Positions 17,325 to 27,231 of a stretch of DNA of 64,000 nucleotides are shown here, one piece after another (the stretch's first letter is position 1; each line of letters starts with the position of its first letter). Source of the stretch: Shewanella khirikhana (GTDB lineage: Bacteria; Pseudomonadota; Gammaproteobacteria; Enterobacterales; Shewanellaceae); NCBI RefSeq assembly GCF_003957745.1, contig NZ_CP020373.1, positions 1,550,001-1,614,000 on the forward strand, written 5' to 3'. Position numbers and translations under genes: made by a program. Below the pieces are notes generated by a model. It had not been told where the DNA came from and searched no databases. It saw only the letters and a program-made list of their open reading frames with translations.

Positions 17325-17975
17325 ATGGGAATGAAAACCTTAACTTATCAGGAAGCCCGCGAACGGATGCAACCAGGCGATGTGGTGGCCTTTGGTGGCC
17401 GCGCGCCTTTTTCGATACTCACCAAATTTATGACCCAGTCCGCCGTGTCCCATGTTGGGGTTATTCTGCAAACCAAGGTGGTGGAAGATCAAAGCGGCCG
17501 TTTTTTCAATCAAATCATCGAGTCCACTGAGCTGAATGGCTTTACCGGCGTGCAAATCAACCGCTTCAGCGACCGTATGAGTTATGAAGGGGACATCTGG
17601 TGGCTGCCGCTGTGCCCAGAGCTGCGGGAAAGCCGCTTCGATCAGAGCCGTTTTTATGACTTTCTGTTCAATCAGGCCAAGGCGCGAAAGGAGTTTGATA
17701 TTCCCCAGGCGCTGATGTCGGCCTTCGATATCTTCGACAGCTTAAAGGGCCCGGGTTACAACGAGCGCGACTACAGCCGCTTTTTCTGCTCGGAATTGGT
17801 GGCCGCGGCGTTTGAAGAGGCCGGTCTGTCCGGTACCGTCAATGCCAGTGAAGTGACTCCTATCGATTTATGCCGCTGGCGCATTTACGACAAGCACTAT
17901 TATCTGCTTAAGGGGGAGGGCGAGCCCGAAATTTCCCGCTTTAACAGCCATTGTCCTTCCGACTGGGATTGTTAG
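17325..17975 (+). CDS. YiiX/YaeF-type permuted papain-fold protein
   Basis: 216 residues, no signal peptide. The pattern is that of the circularly permuted NlpC/P60-like (YiiX/YaeF, peptidase C92) family: PGDVVAFGG near residue 17, a His in SHVGVI (near residue 41), and the nucleophile Cys in FFCSELVAAAFEEAG (near residue 145) followed by SEVTPIDLC. Members are predicted thiol amidases, peptidases or acyltransferases. A clear AGGAGAA lies before the ATG. It stands alone, and its substrate cannot be told from context. Confidence 0.82.
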   Translation: MGMKTLTYQEARERMQPGDVVAFGGRAPFSILTKFMTQSAVSHVGVILQTKVVEDQSGRFFNQIIESTELNGFTGVQINRFSDRMSYEGDIWWLPLCPELRESRFDQSRFYDFLFNQAKARKEFDIPQALMSAFDIFDSLKGPGYNERDYSRFFCSELVAAAFEEAGLSGTVNASEVTPIDLCRWRIYDKHYYLLKGEGEPEISRFNSHCPSDWDC

Positions 17976-18270
17976 TTATCTGTTTCATTTTCATTGCGAT
18001 TGTGCCGCCTATGGGGCTATGATGCCCTTTCCCTGAGCAGGGATGATACTCGGCTACGGATTGCTTATAACAAAATGAAATAAACATATGATTACAAAGT
18101 CTCTAACGGGCCAGAAAGAGCACAACATAGTTTGTGCTTTTTTTTACCGTTCTGATATCTTTCGCGCTAAGCGAGCATCGCAATTTCCTGTCACGCCGTC
18201 CGGCAGACAAGCTTGCGGTCAACTAGCCAAAAACACTCTATTTTTCAACATTTTTCGGGTCATTGCTCCT

Positions 18271-19884
18271 ATGGTTCGTTCTCATCGTGCCACCAGTTCA
18301 TCACCAAAGGCTCTGGGTGCCTTGCTGCTTGGCGCCTCTGTGCTGTCTTCAATTTCTGCTTTTGCCGCCGAGCCGGAACCGGTTCCCGTGCGGGTGAAGG
18401 CAGAAATGCCGCCCAAACCGGTTAAACCCGGGCAGGTGCGCTTTGCCAAAACCGGCAGTTTTGATGCCGATACTGTCGTGAGACTGGCCCGTCAACTGTC
18501 GGCAAAACCCTATGTTGCCTTGAGCGATCCGCTGCCCGGCAGCCTCGCCAACATCAGCTACGATGAGTACCGTGACATTCGTTTTAAAAGCGATGCCGCC
18601 ATCTGGAAACAAGAGGGGCTGCCTTACCAGATGCAGCTGTTTCACCGCGGCTTTTATTTCCAGGATCTGATTGAGATTGCGGTGGTTGAAGGCAAAAAGG
18701 CCACCCACCTGTCCTATGATTCAAGCCTGTTCAGTGCCGGTGATGTGCTGCGTGAAAAACTGCCTACCGAAGACATAGGTTACAGTGGTCTGCGTATCCA
18801 CTATCCAATTAATAATCCTGAATATTTTGACGAGCTGTTTGTTTTTCAGGGGGCCAGCTATTTTCGCGCCCTCGGTAAAGGCAATGCCTATGGTCTGTCT
18901 GCCCGTGGTCTTGCCATCAAGACCGCCGATACCGCCGGGGAAGAGTTCCCGGTGTTTCGTGCCTTCTGGATTGAAAAGCCGAATCTTGAAACCAATCTGA
19001 TTGTGGTGCATGCACTGCTGGATAGCCCAAGCGTGGCCGGTGCCTACCGTTTCTCTATCCGCCCCGGTGAAAACACCCGTATGGACGTGGAAGCCGTGCT
19101 GTTCCCTCGGGTTGAACTGGCCAAGGTGGGTCTTGCCCCCAGCACCAGTATGTATATGCACTCGCCCAATGGCCGTCATCTGACCGATGATTTCCGTCCT
19201 GCCGTGCATGACTCTGACGGGCTTTTAATGATAAACGGCCGTGGCGAGCGTCTGTGGCGCCCGCTGGCGAATCCAAAGGATCTGCAGATCAGCGCCTTTA
19301 TGGATAACTCGCCCCAGGGTTTCGGTCTGATGCAGCGTGAGCGTGATTACGTTAACTATCAGGACCTTGAAGCCAACTACGAGCGTCGTCCAAGTCTGTG
19401 GGTTGAACCTGTAGGTAACTGGGGCGCCGGTGCAGTGGTACTGACCGAAATCCCAACCCAGTCAGAAATTCACGACAACATAGTGGCGTTCTGGAAGCCG
19501 CGCCAGCCATTGGCCGCTGGCAGCGAATACCGCTTTGCTTATCACCTGTCATGGGGCGCAAATCCGGCGCCGGTGGAAAACTCGGTCATAGTGTCCCGCA
19601 CCGCCAGCGGCCGCGCCGACATTGCCAAGCCTACGCCCAAGCGCCTGTTTGTGGTGGACTATGAGGTAAAAGGCGAGAAGCCCGCCAAGTTGCCCAAGGC
19701 CAAGATTGAAGTGAGCCAGGGCGAAGTGAGCAATGTGGTTATCCGTGAAAACCCCAAATCAAACGGCTACCGTTTGTCGTTTGAGTTCGATCCGGGCGAG
19801 TTCCGCATGGCCGAGTTTCGCGCCGAGCTTAAGTTTGACGAGCCTAAAAGCGTCGAAACCTGGCTCTATCGCTGGACGCTCTGA
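18271..19884 (+). CDS. opgG: periplasmic glucan biosynthesis protein OpgG
   Basis: 537 residues from the ATG at 18271, chosen because a signal peptide (SSPKALGALLLGASVLSSISAFA) follows within 35 residues; the frame is open 61 codons further up but that extension looks non-coding. The protein matches OpgG/MdoG throughout (YDEYRDIRFKSDAAIWKQEG, PFQMQLFHRGF-like segment, C-terminal Ig-like domain). It acts in the periplasm in forming the backbone or branches of osmoregulated glucans. Eight bases separate it from opgH, so they form an operon. Confidence 0.93.
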   Translation: MVRSHRATSSSPKALGALLLGASVLSSISAFAAEPEPVPVRVKAEMPPKPVKPGQVRFAKTGSFDADTVVRLARQLSAKPYVALSDPLPGSLANISYDEYRDIRFKSDAAIWKQEGLPYQMQLFHRGFYFQDLIEIAVVEGKKATHLSYDSSLFSAGDVLREKLPTEDIGYSGLRIHYPINNPEYFDELFVFQGASYFRALGKGNAYGLSARGLAIKTADTAGEEFPVFRAFWIEKPNLETNLIVVHALLDSPSVAGAYRFSIRPGENTRMDVEAVLFPRVELAKVGLAPSTSMYMHSPNGRHLTDDFRPAVHDSDGLLMINGRGERLWRPLANPKDLQISAFMDNSPQGFGLMQRERDYVNYQDLEANYERRPSLWVEPVGNWGAGAVVLTEIPTQSEIHDNIVAFWKPRQPLAAGSEYRFAYHLSWGANPAPVENSVIVSRTASGRADIAKPTPKRLFVVDYEVKGEKPAKLPKAKIEVSQGEVSNVVIRENPKSNGYRLSFEFDPGEFRMAEFRAELKFDEPKSVETWLYRWTL

Positions 19885-19892
19885 GGCCAGCC

Positions 19893-22094
19893 ATGAGCAA
19901 TTTGCTTGATACCGAAGCTGTCACCCTCGCGGGTGACAGTGCCATGCCGCCTGAGCGCCCCGGGGACATGCCTGCCCAGTCGCTGAAGGCATTTTCCGAA
20001 GGCTTTCCGCGCACGCCGGTGCAGCCCAAGGCGCTGAAATCCAATCCGGTTAAACGCTGGAGCGTGGTGGGCTCGGCGCTGCTATTGTCGGCTTTTGCCA
20101 TTTATGAGATGCGCGGCGTGTTCCTGGTGGGCGGCTTAACTCCGCTGGAATATGCGGTGCTGGTGCTGTTTGCGGTTAACTTCTGCTGGATTGCGCTGGC
20201 GTTTTGCGCCGGGGTTGCGGGGCTTATCTCGCTGATTAAGCAGGCCTTCAATGCCCGAAAGGCGCAGGGCTGCGACACTGAGGCGCCATTCGTGCCGCTT
20301 CAGGCAAAAACCGCCATTTTGATGCCGACCTACAATGAGTCGCCGGACCGGGTGTTTGCCGCGGTGGAGGCTATGTCACTTTCGCTCGCAGCGCGTCCGG
20401 AAGGGGATGCCTTTGACTGGTTCATTCTGAGCGATACCACGGATCCCGACATTGCCCTGGCCGAAGAGCACGCCTTTTGGCTGCTGCGCGAAGCCACCGC
20501 CGGTAAGGCGCGGGTTTATTATCGTCGCCGTCGTAAAAATATCGCCCGCAAGGCCGGTAACGTGGCCGATTTTTGTCGCCGCTGGGGCAGCAGTTATCAG
20601 CATCTTTTGGTGCTGGATGCCGACAGCGTGATGGAAACGTCCACCATGGTTTCGTTGGCGCGGCGCATGGAAGCCGATCCGGACTCGGGTCTTATCCAGA
20701 CCATTCCGGCGCTTATCCGCGGCACTACCCTGATGGCGCGGGTGCAGCAGTTTGCAGCGCGTTTCTATGGCCCTGTGATTGGTACCGGGCTTGCGTGGTG
20801 GGTGCAAAAAGAAGGTAACTTCTGGGGCCACAATGCGATTATTCGCACCGAGGCCTTTATGAAGGCGGCGGGTTTGCCCCATTTGTCCGGGAAACCACCC
20901 TTTGGCGGCCATATCATGAGCCACGACTTTGTCGAGGCGGCGCTTATTCGCCGTGCTGGCTGGAGCGTGAAGATTGCCGCCGATCTGGCCGGATCCTATG
21001 AAGAGTGTCCGCCGTCAATTATCGATATGGCGGTGCGCGATCGGCGCTGGTGTCAGGGCAACCTGCAGCACAGCCGCGTGGTCGGCGCCAAGGGGCTGCA
21101 TTGGGTTAGCCGTATGCATCTGGTGACAGGGATTATGTCGTACCTGTCATCGCCTTTCTGGCTGCTGCTGATTTTATCGGGCTTGTTGCTGGCGCTGCAG
21201 GCGCACTACATCCGTCCTGAATACTTTACCGATCAGTTTTCGCTGTTCCCAACCTGGCCTGTGATGGACTCTGACAGGGCATTGCGACTTTTCTATATCA
21301 CCATGGGTATCTTGTTTGGGCCCAAGGTGTTTGGCCTCTTGGTGCTGTTTTTCGACAGTAAAACCTGTAAGGCGCTGGGCGGTCGCTTCAAGGTGATACT
21401 GAGCACCATCACCGAAGTCATTCTCTCGGCGCTGATTGCCCCCATCATGATGTTCATCCACTGCGGCGCCGTGCTGTCGATTCTGTTTGGCCGCGACAGC
21501 GGCTGGTCGCCCCAGCGCCGTGATGATGGCAGTCTGCCTTGGAAAGACCTTATCTACCGTCATCGCTGGCATATGGTGGCAGGCTTGCTGCTTGGCTATG
21601 CCGCTATGCTGGACTCGCTGACGCTGCTGGCCTGGATGTCACCGGCGCTGATTGGCCTTTGGCTGGCGGTGCCGCTGTCGGCGGCCACGGCGTCTGGCCC
21701 CATTGGCGAGTGGTTCAAGGCCCGTAAGATCCTGGCCACCCCGGAAGAGGTGCAAGAGCCGCAAATCGTTACTGAAGCCGCAAACCGGCGCGAACTGTAC
21801 GCAAGGGCGCTGGAAAGCAGCTGGAATATGCCGCTGCTGCTGGCAAGGCCCGAGCTGATGGCGCTGCATATGAGCATTATGGATAAACTGCCGACCCATG
21901 TACCTGGCAGTGCAATTGAGCCGCTGGAAGCCATTGCGCGGGTGAAGGTACAGGAAGGCCAGTGCCAGACCAGTTTGCTTGCGCTGCTGAGCCGTCAGGA
22001 GCTCAGTTATGTGCTGGGTAACCCTTTGCTGCTAAAACACATGCAAAGCTTACCTGAGGCCTATGCCGACGATGATTTGGTGACTATCTGCTAA
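19893..22094 (+). CDS. opgH: membrane glucosyltransferase OpgH
   Basis: 733 residues. A family 2 glycosyltransferase domain (about 120-430) carries MPTYNESPDRV, the metal-binding LDADSVM and the acceptor motif RRWCQGN. It is flanked by hydrophobic segments at about 50-105 and several between 410 and 600. It polymerises UDP-glucose into the beta-1,2-glucan chain and moves it across the inner membrane. The C-terminal 130 residues are cytoplasmic. It is co-transcribed with opgG and ends before a bidirectional terminator. Confidence 0.95.
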   Translation: MSNLLDTEAVTLAGDSAMPPERPGDMPAQSLKAFSEGFPRTPVQPKALKSNPVKRWSVVGSALLLSAFAIYEMRGVFLVGGLTPLEYAVLVLFAVNFCWIALAFCAGVAGLISLIKQAFNARKAQGCDTEAPFVPLQAKTAILMPTYNESPDRVFAAVEAMSLSLAARPEGDAFDWFILSDTTDPDIALAEEHAFWLLREATAGKARVYYRRRRKNIARKAGNVADFCRRWGSSYQHLLVLDADSVMETSTMVSLARRMEADPDSGLIQTIPALIRGTTLMARVQQFAARFYGPVIGTGLAWWVQKEGNFWGHNAIIRTEAFMKAAGLPHLSGKPPFGGHIMSHDFVEAALIRRAGWSVKIAADLAGSYEECPPSIIDMAVRDRRWCQGNLQHSRVVGAKGLHWVSRMHLVTGIMSYLSSPFWLLLILSGLLLALQAHYIRPEYFTDQFSLFPTWPVMDSDRALRLFYITMGILFGPKVFGLLVLFFDSKTCKALGGRFKVILSTITEVILSALIAPIMMFIHCGAVLSILFGRDSGWSPQRRDDGSLPWKDLIYRHRWHMVAGLLLGYAAMLDSLTLLAWMSPALIGLWLAVPLSAATASGPIGEWFKARKILATPEEVQEPQIVTEAANRRELYARALESSWNMPLLLARPELMALHMSIMDKLPTHVPGSAIEPLEAIARVKVQEGQCQTSLLALLSRQELSYVLGNPLLLKHMQSLPEAYADDDLVTIC

Positions 22095-22147
22095 GGCGTC
22101 AGCGCACTGCTCGTTAGCCTGCGAGGGTGACGAGCTTTGACTGATAC

Positions 22148-22176
22148 AAAAAGCCCGGCGATTGCCGGGCTTTTTT
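22148..22176. terminator. bidirectional terminator, opgH / adhE
   Basis: AAAAAGCCCGGC and GCCGGGCTTTTTT pair around a GATT loop, with U-runs on both strands, between convergent genes. Confidence 0.93.
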
Positions 22177-22217
22177 ATAGTTGCAGCTTAGGCTGTTATC
22201 GGCCAAACACGGGCCTG

Positions 22218-24821
22218 TCAGGCCTCGTCTTTATAAGCACGGCCATGGAAGCTGTCGATAAGCAGCTGTTTCAGCTCGCTAATCAGTGGGTAGCGTGGGT
22301 TAGCACCTGTGCACTGATCGTCAAAGGCATCTTCTGCCAGTTCATCGAGTTTGGCCATAAAGTCGGCCTCATTTACCCCGGCATCCTTGATAGATGCAGG
22401 AATACCAATGGCGGCTTTAAGCTCCTCCAGCTTGGCGATAAGCGCCTCGACCTTGGCTTCGTCATTCTTGCCGGCAAGGCCTAAGTGGCTTGCGATGGCG
22501 GCATAACGGCACAGGGCCTTGGGTCTGTCGTACTGGCTGAACGCCGCCTGCTTGGTAGGCAGGTCAGTGGCATTGAAGCGGATGACGTTGCTGATAAGCA
22601 GCGCGTTGGCCAGACCATGGGGCAGGTGGAACTCGGCGCCCAGCTTGTGGGCCATGGAGTGGCAAATCCCCAGGAAGGCGTTGGCAAAGGCGATACCGGC
22701 AATGGTGGCGCCATTGTGCACTTTCTCCCGCGCCAGCGGAGCCTGAGCGCCCTTGGCGTAGCTGTCTGGCAGGTACTTGAAAAGCAAATCCAGCGCCTGC
22801 AGTGCCTGGCCGTCGCTGTATTCGTTGGCCATCACGCTGACATAGGCTTCCAGTGCGTGGGTAATGGCATCGATACCGCCAAAAGCGGTGAGCGACTTGG
22901 GCATATCCATCACCAGATTGGGGTCGACGATGGCCATGTTGGGGGTCAGCTCATAGTCGGCAATCGGGTATTTGGCGCCGGTTTGCTCGTCGGTCACCAC
23001 CGCAAAGGGCGTGACTTCGGAGCCGGTGCCTGAGGTGGTGGGAATGGCCACCATCATCGCCTTGGCGCCGAGTTTGGGGAACTTGTAGATACGCTTACGG
23101 ATATCCATAAAGCGCAGCGCCAGGTCGGCAAAGTCCACATCTGGATGCTCGTACATTACCCAAATGATTTTGGCCGCATCCATGGGGGAGCCGCCGCCCA
23201 GAGCGACTATCACATCGGGTTGGAAGCTGGTCGCCACTTTGGCACCGGCACGCACCACCGCCAGGGTTGGGTCGGCTTCCACTTCATAAAAGACTTCGGT
23301 TTCCAGCCCCTGAGACTTGAGAATACGGATGGTTTCGTCGCAGTAGCCGTTATTGAACAGGAACTTGTCGGTCACTATCAGGGCGCGCTTCTTGCCGCTC
23401 AGCTCTTCGAGGGCAATCGGCAGGCTGCCACGGCGGAAGTAGATGGACGATGGAAGCTTATGCCACAGCATGTTCTCGGCCCTCTTGGCGACGGTTTTCT
23501 TGTTGATAAGGTGGCTTGGGCCTACGTTTTCGGAAATGGAGTTGCCGCCCCAGGAGCCGCAGCCCAGGGTTAGTGAAGGCGCGAGCTTGAAGTTATACAA
23601 ATCACCGATGCCGCCCTGAGAGGCTGGAGTGTTAATCAGAATACGGGCGGTCTTCATTCGGTAGCCGAAGGTTTTCACCCGCTCATCCTGGGTATCCTGA
23701 TCGGTATAAAGACCGGAGGTGTGGCCAATGCCGCCAAGGGCAACCAGGGCTTCGGCTTTATCAAGGGCTTCTTCGAAGTTGGCGGCGCGGTACATGCCAA
23801 GCAGCGGTGAGAGTTTCTCGTGGGCGAAGGCCTCTTTCTCGTCTATGTTGCTGACTTCACCAATCAGTACCTTGGTGTGGGCAGGCACCTTGATATTGGC
23901 CATGGCGGCAATGGTGGCGGCGCTTTGACCCACGATGTCGGCATTAAGACCACCGTCTTTGAGGATAACTTTTTGCAGCGCAGCGTTTTCTTTTTTACTC
24001 AGCAGATAGCCGCCGTGGCTGGCAAAGCGCTCTTTCACGGCATCGTAAACCGCATCTACCACCACAACTGCCTGCTCGGAGGCGCACACCACACCGTTAT
24101 CGAAGGTCTTGGACATTAAAATCGAACTGACGGCGCGTTTGATATCGGCGGTCTCGTCAATCACGATTGGGGTATTGCCTGCGCCAACGCCAATGGCTGG
24201 TTTACCGGAGGAGTAGGCGGCTTTCACCATGCCGGGGCCACCGGTGGCGAGAATTAGATTTATCTTCTCGTGGGTCATCAACTGATTGGAAAGCGCCACC
24301 GACGGCTGGTCAATCCAGCCGATAATGTCTTTCGGGGCACCTGCGGCTATGGCGGCATCCAGAACGATGCGGGCGGCAGTAGTAGTGGAAACCTTGGCCC
24401 TTGGGTGAGGTGAGAAGATGATGCCGTTACGGGTCTTTAAGCTTATCAGTGCTTTAAAGATAGCGGTGGAGGTTGGGTTGGTGGTGGGCACAATGCCGCA
24501 GATGATGCCAACGGGTTCGGCGATGGTAATGGTGCCGAAGGTGGCATCTTCGGCGAGAATGCCGCAGGTCTTTTCGTCTTTGTACTTGTTGTAAATGTAC
24601 TCGGAGGCGAAATGGTTTTTGATGACCTTGTCTTCAATGACCCCCATGCGGGTTTCTTCTGCGGCCATCTTGGCAAGACGGATGCGCGCATCGGCAGCGG
24701 CGAGGGCGGCGGCGCGGAAAATGCTGTCCACTTGCTCCTGACTGTAAGAAGCAAATTGGGCCTGAGCCCTGGCGACGCGTTCAACCAGTGCGTTGAGTTC
24801 CTGGGTGTTGGTGACTGTCAT
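22218..24821 (-). CDS. adhE: bifunctional aldehyde/alcohol dehydrogenase AdhE
   Basis: 867 residues from the ATG at 24821 (MTVTNTQELNALVERVARAQ), the normal family start; a GTG/ATG further up adds 11 unlikely residues. The N-terminal acetylating aldehyde dehydrogenase half contains the catalytic Cys in GVVCASEQ. The C-terminal iron-dependent alcohol dehydrogenase half contains GGGSPMDAAK and the metal-binding HSMAHKLG/HGLANALL stretch. It turns acetyl-CoA into ethanol in fermentation and forms spirosomes. Monocistronic, with a 336-base upstream region that could hold redox control. Confidence 0.97.
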   Translation of the reverse strand: MTVTNTQELNALVERVARAQAQFASYSQEQVDSIFRAAALAAADARIRLAKMAAEETRMGVIEDKVIKNHFASEYIYNKYKDEKTCGILAEDATFGTITIAEPVGIICGIVPTTNPTSTAIFKALISLKTRNGIIFSPHPRAKVSTTTAARIVLDAAIAAGAPKDIIGWIDQPSVALSNQLMTHEKINLILATGGPGMVKAAYSSGKPAIGVGAGNTPIVIDETADIKRAVSSILMSKTFDNGVVCASEQAVVVVDAVYDAVKERFASHGGYLLSKKENAALQKVILKDGGLNADIVGQSAATIAAMANIKVPAHTKVLIGEVSNIDEKEAFAHEKLSPLLGMYRAANFEEALDKAEALVALGGIGHTSGLYTDQDTQDERVKTFGYRMKTARILINTPASQGGIGDLYNFKLAPSLTLGCGSWGGNSISENVGPSHLINKKTVAKRAENMLWHKLPSSIYFRRGSLPIALEELSGKKRALIVTDKFLFNNGYCDETIRILKSQGLETEVFYEVEADPTLAVVRAGAKVATSFQPDVIVALGGGSPMDAAKIIWVMYEHPDVDFADLALRFMDIRKRIYKFPKLGAKAMMVAIPTTSGTGSEVTPFAVVTDEQTGAKYPIADYELTPNMAIVDPNLVMDMPKSLTAFGGIDAITHALEAYVSVMANEYSDGQALQALDLLFKYLPDSYAKGAQAPLAREKVHNGATIAGIAFANAFLGICHSMAHKLGAEFHLPHGLANALLISNVIRFNATDLPTKQAAFSQYDRPKALCRYAAIASHLGLAGKNDEAKVEALIAKLEELKAAIGIPASIKDAGVNEADFMAKLDELAEDAFDDQCTGANPRYPLISELKQLLIDSFHGRAYKDEA

Positions 24822-25157
24822 AATGAAGTTCCCGTGAAAAAGAATGTTTAGCAAAATTGAATTTAGCTAAAGACTCTTGTCTGTGACTGAAAAATTACAC
24901 CTATATAGGTATTGCGACCGTGATCTGTAACACAAAGCTGCGCGCATCTGAAATAAAACAACAGAAAGAGCTACACTTTGATGACAATTTGCACGAATGG
25001 CGATTACCGACTATTCATAAGGGATTTTTATCCGAACTTGTGACAAAACGCAGAAAATCTCATTTTTCGGCCTTACGGGGTTAATGTAGAGTAATCACCT
25101 GCATCGCTTCGGTTTTTACCATCAGTTTATGGGCTCTCAAGCCCCGGAGATCCTTAG
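24822..25157. other. divergent intergenic region adhE / marC-like
   Basis: About 336 bases of AT-rich DNA with no gene. A CRP-like sequence CGTGATCTGTAACACA lies at 24919-24934 (four of five bases in each half-site), about 100 bases upstream of adhE. I found no convincing FNR site. Confidence 0.45.
24919..24934. promoter_or_regulatory. CRP-like site upstream of adhE
   Basis: CGTGA-N6-ACACA matches TGTGA-N6-TCACA at eight of ten bases. Its placement suits control of adhE, but one such match in this AT-rich region could be chance. Confidence 0.35.
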
Positions 25158-25790
25158 GTGGACGTAACGGTTTATATAAAATTTTTTCTGGGATTGGTGG
25201 CAATCATCAACCCCATAGGTCTGTTGCCTGTGTTTGTGAGCCTCACAAGCCATCAGACCGAGGCCGAGCGTAACCACACGGGTAAGATAGCCAACCTGGC
25301 AGTGGTGATTATTCTGCTGGTGACCATAGTGGCCGGGCAGCACATCCTCAATATGTTTTCTATCTCGCTGTCGGCGTTTCGAATTGCCGGTGGCACCCTG
25401 ATTGCTATCATCGCCCTGTCGATGCTGCAGGGTAAGCTTGGCGAAGTAAAACGTAACCAGGAAGAAGACAGAGAGTCCTCCGCCATGGAATCGGTTGCCG
25501 TAGTACCGCTGGCGCTGCCCTTGATGGCAGGCCCTGGTGCCATCAGTTCGGTTATCGTGTTTGCCGCTGAGCACAACACTCTCATTGATCTGGTGGGCAT
25601 GTTTGTCACTGTACTGATTTTTGGTGCTCTGAGCTTCGGCCTGTTCCGCATGGCGTCGGTGATTTACCGGGTTTTGGGCAAGACGGGCATTAACGTTATC
25701 ACCCGTTTGATGGGCCTCTTGATGCTCTCTATCGGTATCGAGGTGATGGCTGCAGGCTTTAAGGGGCTGTTCCCTAACTTGCTTGGTTAA
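25158..25790 (+). CDS. MarC family integral membrane protein
   Basis: 210 residues from a GTG at 25158 with GGAGA eight bases upstream. Six hydrophobic segments and the family motifs FLGLVAIINPIGLLPVF and PLALPLMAGPGAIS identify the MarC/UPF0056 group (YchE/YhgN-like). The transported substrate of the family is unknown; early links to antibiotic resistance were withdrawn. It is divergent from adhE, as ychE is next to adhE in E. coli, so the pairing may be conserved. Confidence 0.9.
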   Translation: MDVTVYIKFFLGLVAIINPIGLLPVFVSLTSHQTEAERNHTGKIANLAVVIILLVTIVAGQHILNMFSISLSAFRIAGGTLIAIIALSMLQGKLGEVKRNQEEDRESSAMESVAVVPLALPLMAGPGAISSVIVFAAEHNTLIDLVGMFVTVLIFGALSFGLFRMASVIYRVLGKTGINVITRLMGLLMLSIGIEVMAAGFKGLFPNLLG

Positions 25791-25832
25791 ACTTGGGCCC
25801 GATCACCAAAAGCCAATTCCAGCCAGTCTGAT

Positions 25833-25865
25833 AAAAAAGCCCCACACTCAATGCGGGGCTTTTTG
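25833..25865. terminator. bidirectional terminator, marC-like / dgt
   Basis: AAAAAAGCCCC and GGGGCTTTTTG pair around ACACTCAATGC, with U-runs on both strands. Confidence 0.9.
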
Positions 25866-25890
25866 TTTTGGGTAGCTGGCAGTGGCCTTC

Positions 25891-27222
25891 TTAAAAATCC
25901 TGACCCAGATCGTTCAGGCCGCCGAGGCGGGGGCTGAACAGCTGATGGTGCATCCGAATGGCGAATTCGTCGGTCATGCCGGAGATATAGTCGGCAATCA
26001 CCCGCATGGCATTGTCGCCTTTGTCGGCAGCATCGCGCCAGCGCCCCTGGGTATTGAGGGGCAGCAGCCGCTCGGGATCGGATGCAAAGGCTTCAAACAG
26101 TTGCATCACCATTTGCTGGCCCTTGTATTCAAGCATTTGAACTTCCGGCTTTCTCACCACATGGCGCCACACAAACCGCTTGAGCGCATTGAGTGCCAGG
26201 GCAAACTCATCCTCGAGCACCGCATTGTGGCGCAGCAGCGGCTCATCAAACCTGTCGTCCTCTACCATGGCGATGGCGGTAACAAAACCGTTCACCAAGG
26301 TACCTATGGCATCTTTGCGTAGGTGATGCTCGGCGGCAAAAAGGTGCTTATCTATGGTGGCTATTTCGCTCTTTATCCAGCTGTCGCCGCTCTCCCTGAG
26401 TAAGGGCGCGACCCCATCAAGCCATTGTTCGCGGCTGACGATGCCCATGACTATCGCATCTTCAAGGTCATGCACCGCGTAGGCGATATCGTCAGCCAGC
26501 TCCATAATGGTCGCATCCAGCGACTTATACAGGGTTTTGCCGTGGCGACGGCCCTCGGCGGCGGCAAACGCCGTGAAGGTGTGTTTATCGTTTGCCGAGA
26601 GCGGCGCCAGTACCCAATCGAATACGTCGGCGTCTTCGCCAAACACGGCTTTTACCGGCGGCCAGTCGGCGGGGCGCAGCTGGCGATAATGGGCCACTTC
26701 CACATCGGGAGCCGTGGTTTTAAGGGCAGATGCGAGTTGCGGGTATTTCAATATGCCAAGCAGGGTACGCCGGCACAGGTTCATGCCAAAGCCCGGCGTG
26801 TAGGGCTCAAGCTTGGTGAGAATACGGAAGGTCTGGCCGTTTCCTTCAAAGCCGCCATGGCCGCGCATCATGTAATTGAGCGCGACTTCGCCGCCGTGGC
26901 CAAACGGCGGATGGCCGATATCGTGGGCCAGACACAGGGATTCAATCAGGCTCATGGAGTCGATAAGTGACTCTTTATCCGGATGTTTGCGCTTAAGCTG
27001 CGCGGCGATGCCGGTGCCGATTTGTGACACTTCCAATGAATGGGTAAGGCGGGTTCGATAAAAGTCGTTCATACCAACCCCAAGCACCTGGGTTTTGGCC
27101 TGCAAGCGCCTGAAGGCGGCGCTGTGCAGCACCCGGGCGCGGTCGCGCTGGAACGGGCTTCTGTGGTCGTTACGTCTGTGTTTGTCTTCGCCGTGGCGGC
27201 GTTCATGCCATGGATTTTGCAT
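25891..27222 (-). CDS. dgt: dGTPase-like deoxyribonucleoside triphosphate triphosphohydrolase
   Basis: 443 residues of the Dgt-type HD superfamily. It shows RTRLTHSLEVSQIG, the metal-binding HDIGHPPFGHGGE and a downstream ELADDIAYAVHDLED. These enzymes remove triphosphate from dNTPs and help balance nucleotide pools. The length is closer to the dGTPase-like type 2 group than to E. coli Dgt (505). It follows yfbR by nine bases, making a two-gene dNTP/dNMP clean-up operon of HD hydrolases. Confidence 0.92.
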   Translation of the reverse strand: MQNPWHERRHGEDKHRRNDHRSPFQRDRARVLHSAAFRRLQAKTQVLGVGMNDFYRTRLTHSLEVSQIGTGIAAQLKRKHPDKESLIDSMSLIESLCLAHDIGHPPFGHGGEVALNYMMRGHGGFEGNGQTFRILTKLEPYTPGFGMNLCRRTLLGILKYPQLASALKTTAPDVEVAHYRQLRPADWPPVKAVFGEDADVFDWVLAPLSANDKHTFTAFAAAEGRRHGKTLYKSLDATIMELADDIAYAVHDLEDAIVMGIVSREQWLDGVAPLLRESGDSWIKSEIATIDKHLFAAEHHLRKDAIGTLVNGFVTAIAMVEDDRFDEPLLRHNAVLEDEFALALNALKRFVWRHVVRKPEVQMLEYKGQQMVMQLFEAFASDPERLLPLNTQGRWRDAADKGDNAMRVIADYISGMTDEFAIRMHHQLFSPRLGGLNDLGQDF

Positions 27223-27231
27223 TCTGGCTCC

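Noticed and set aside
18088..18270. 61-codon N-terminal extension of OpgG
   Set aside because: It would place the signal peptide internally and has no resemblance to the family.
24822..25157. FNR site for adhE
   Set aside because: The best match (TTGATGACAATTTG) keeps only one good half-site.
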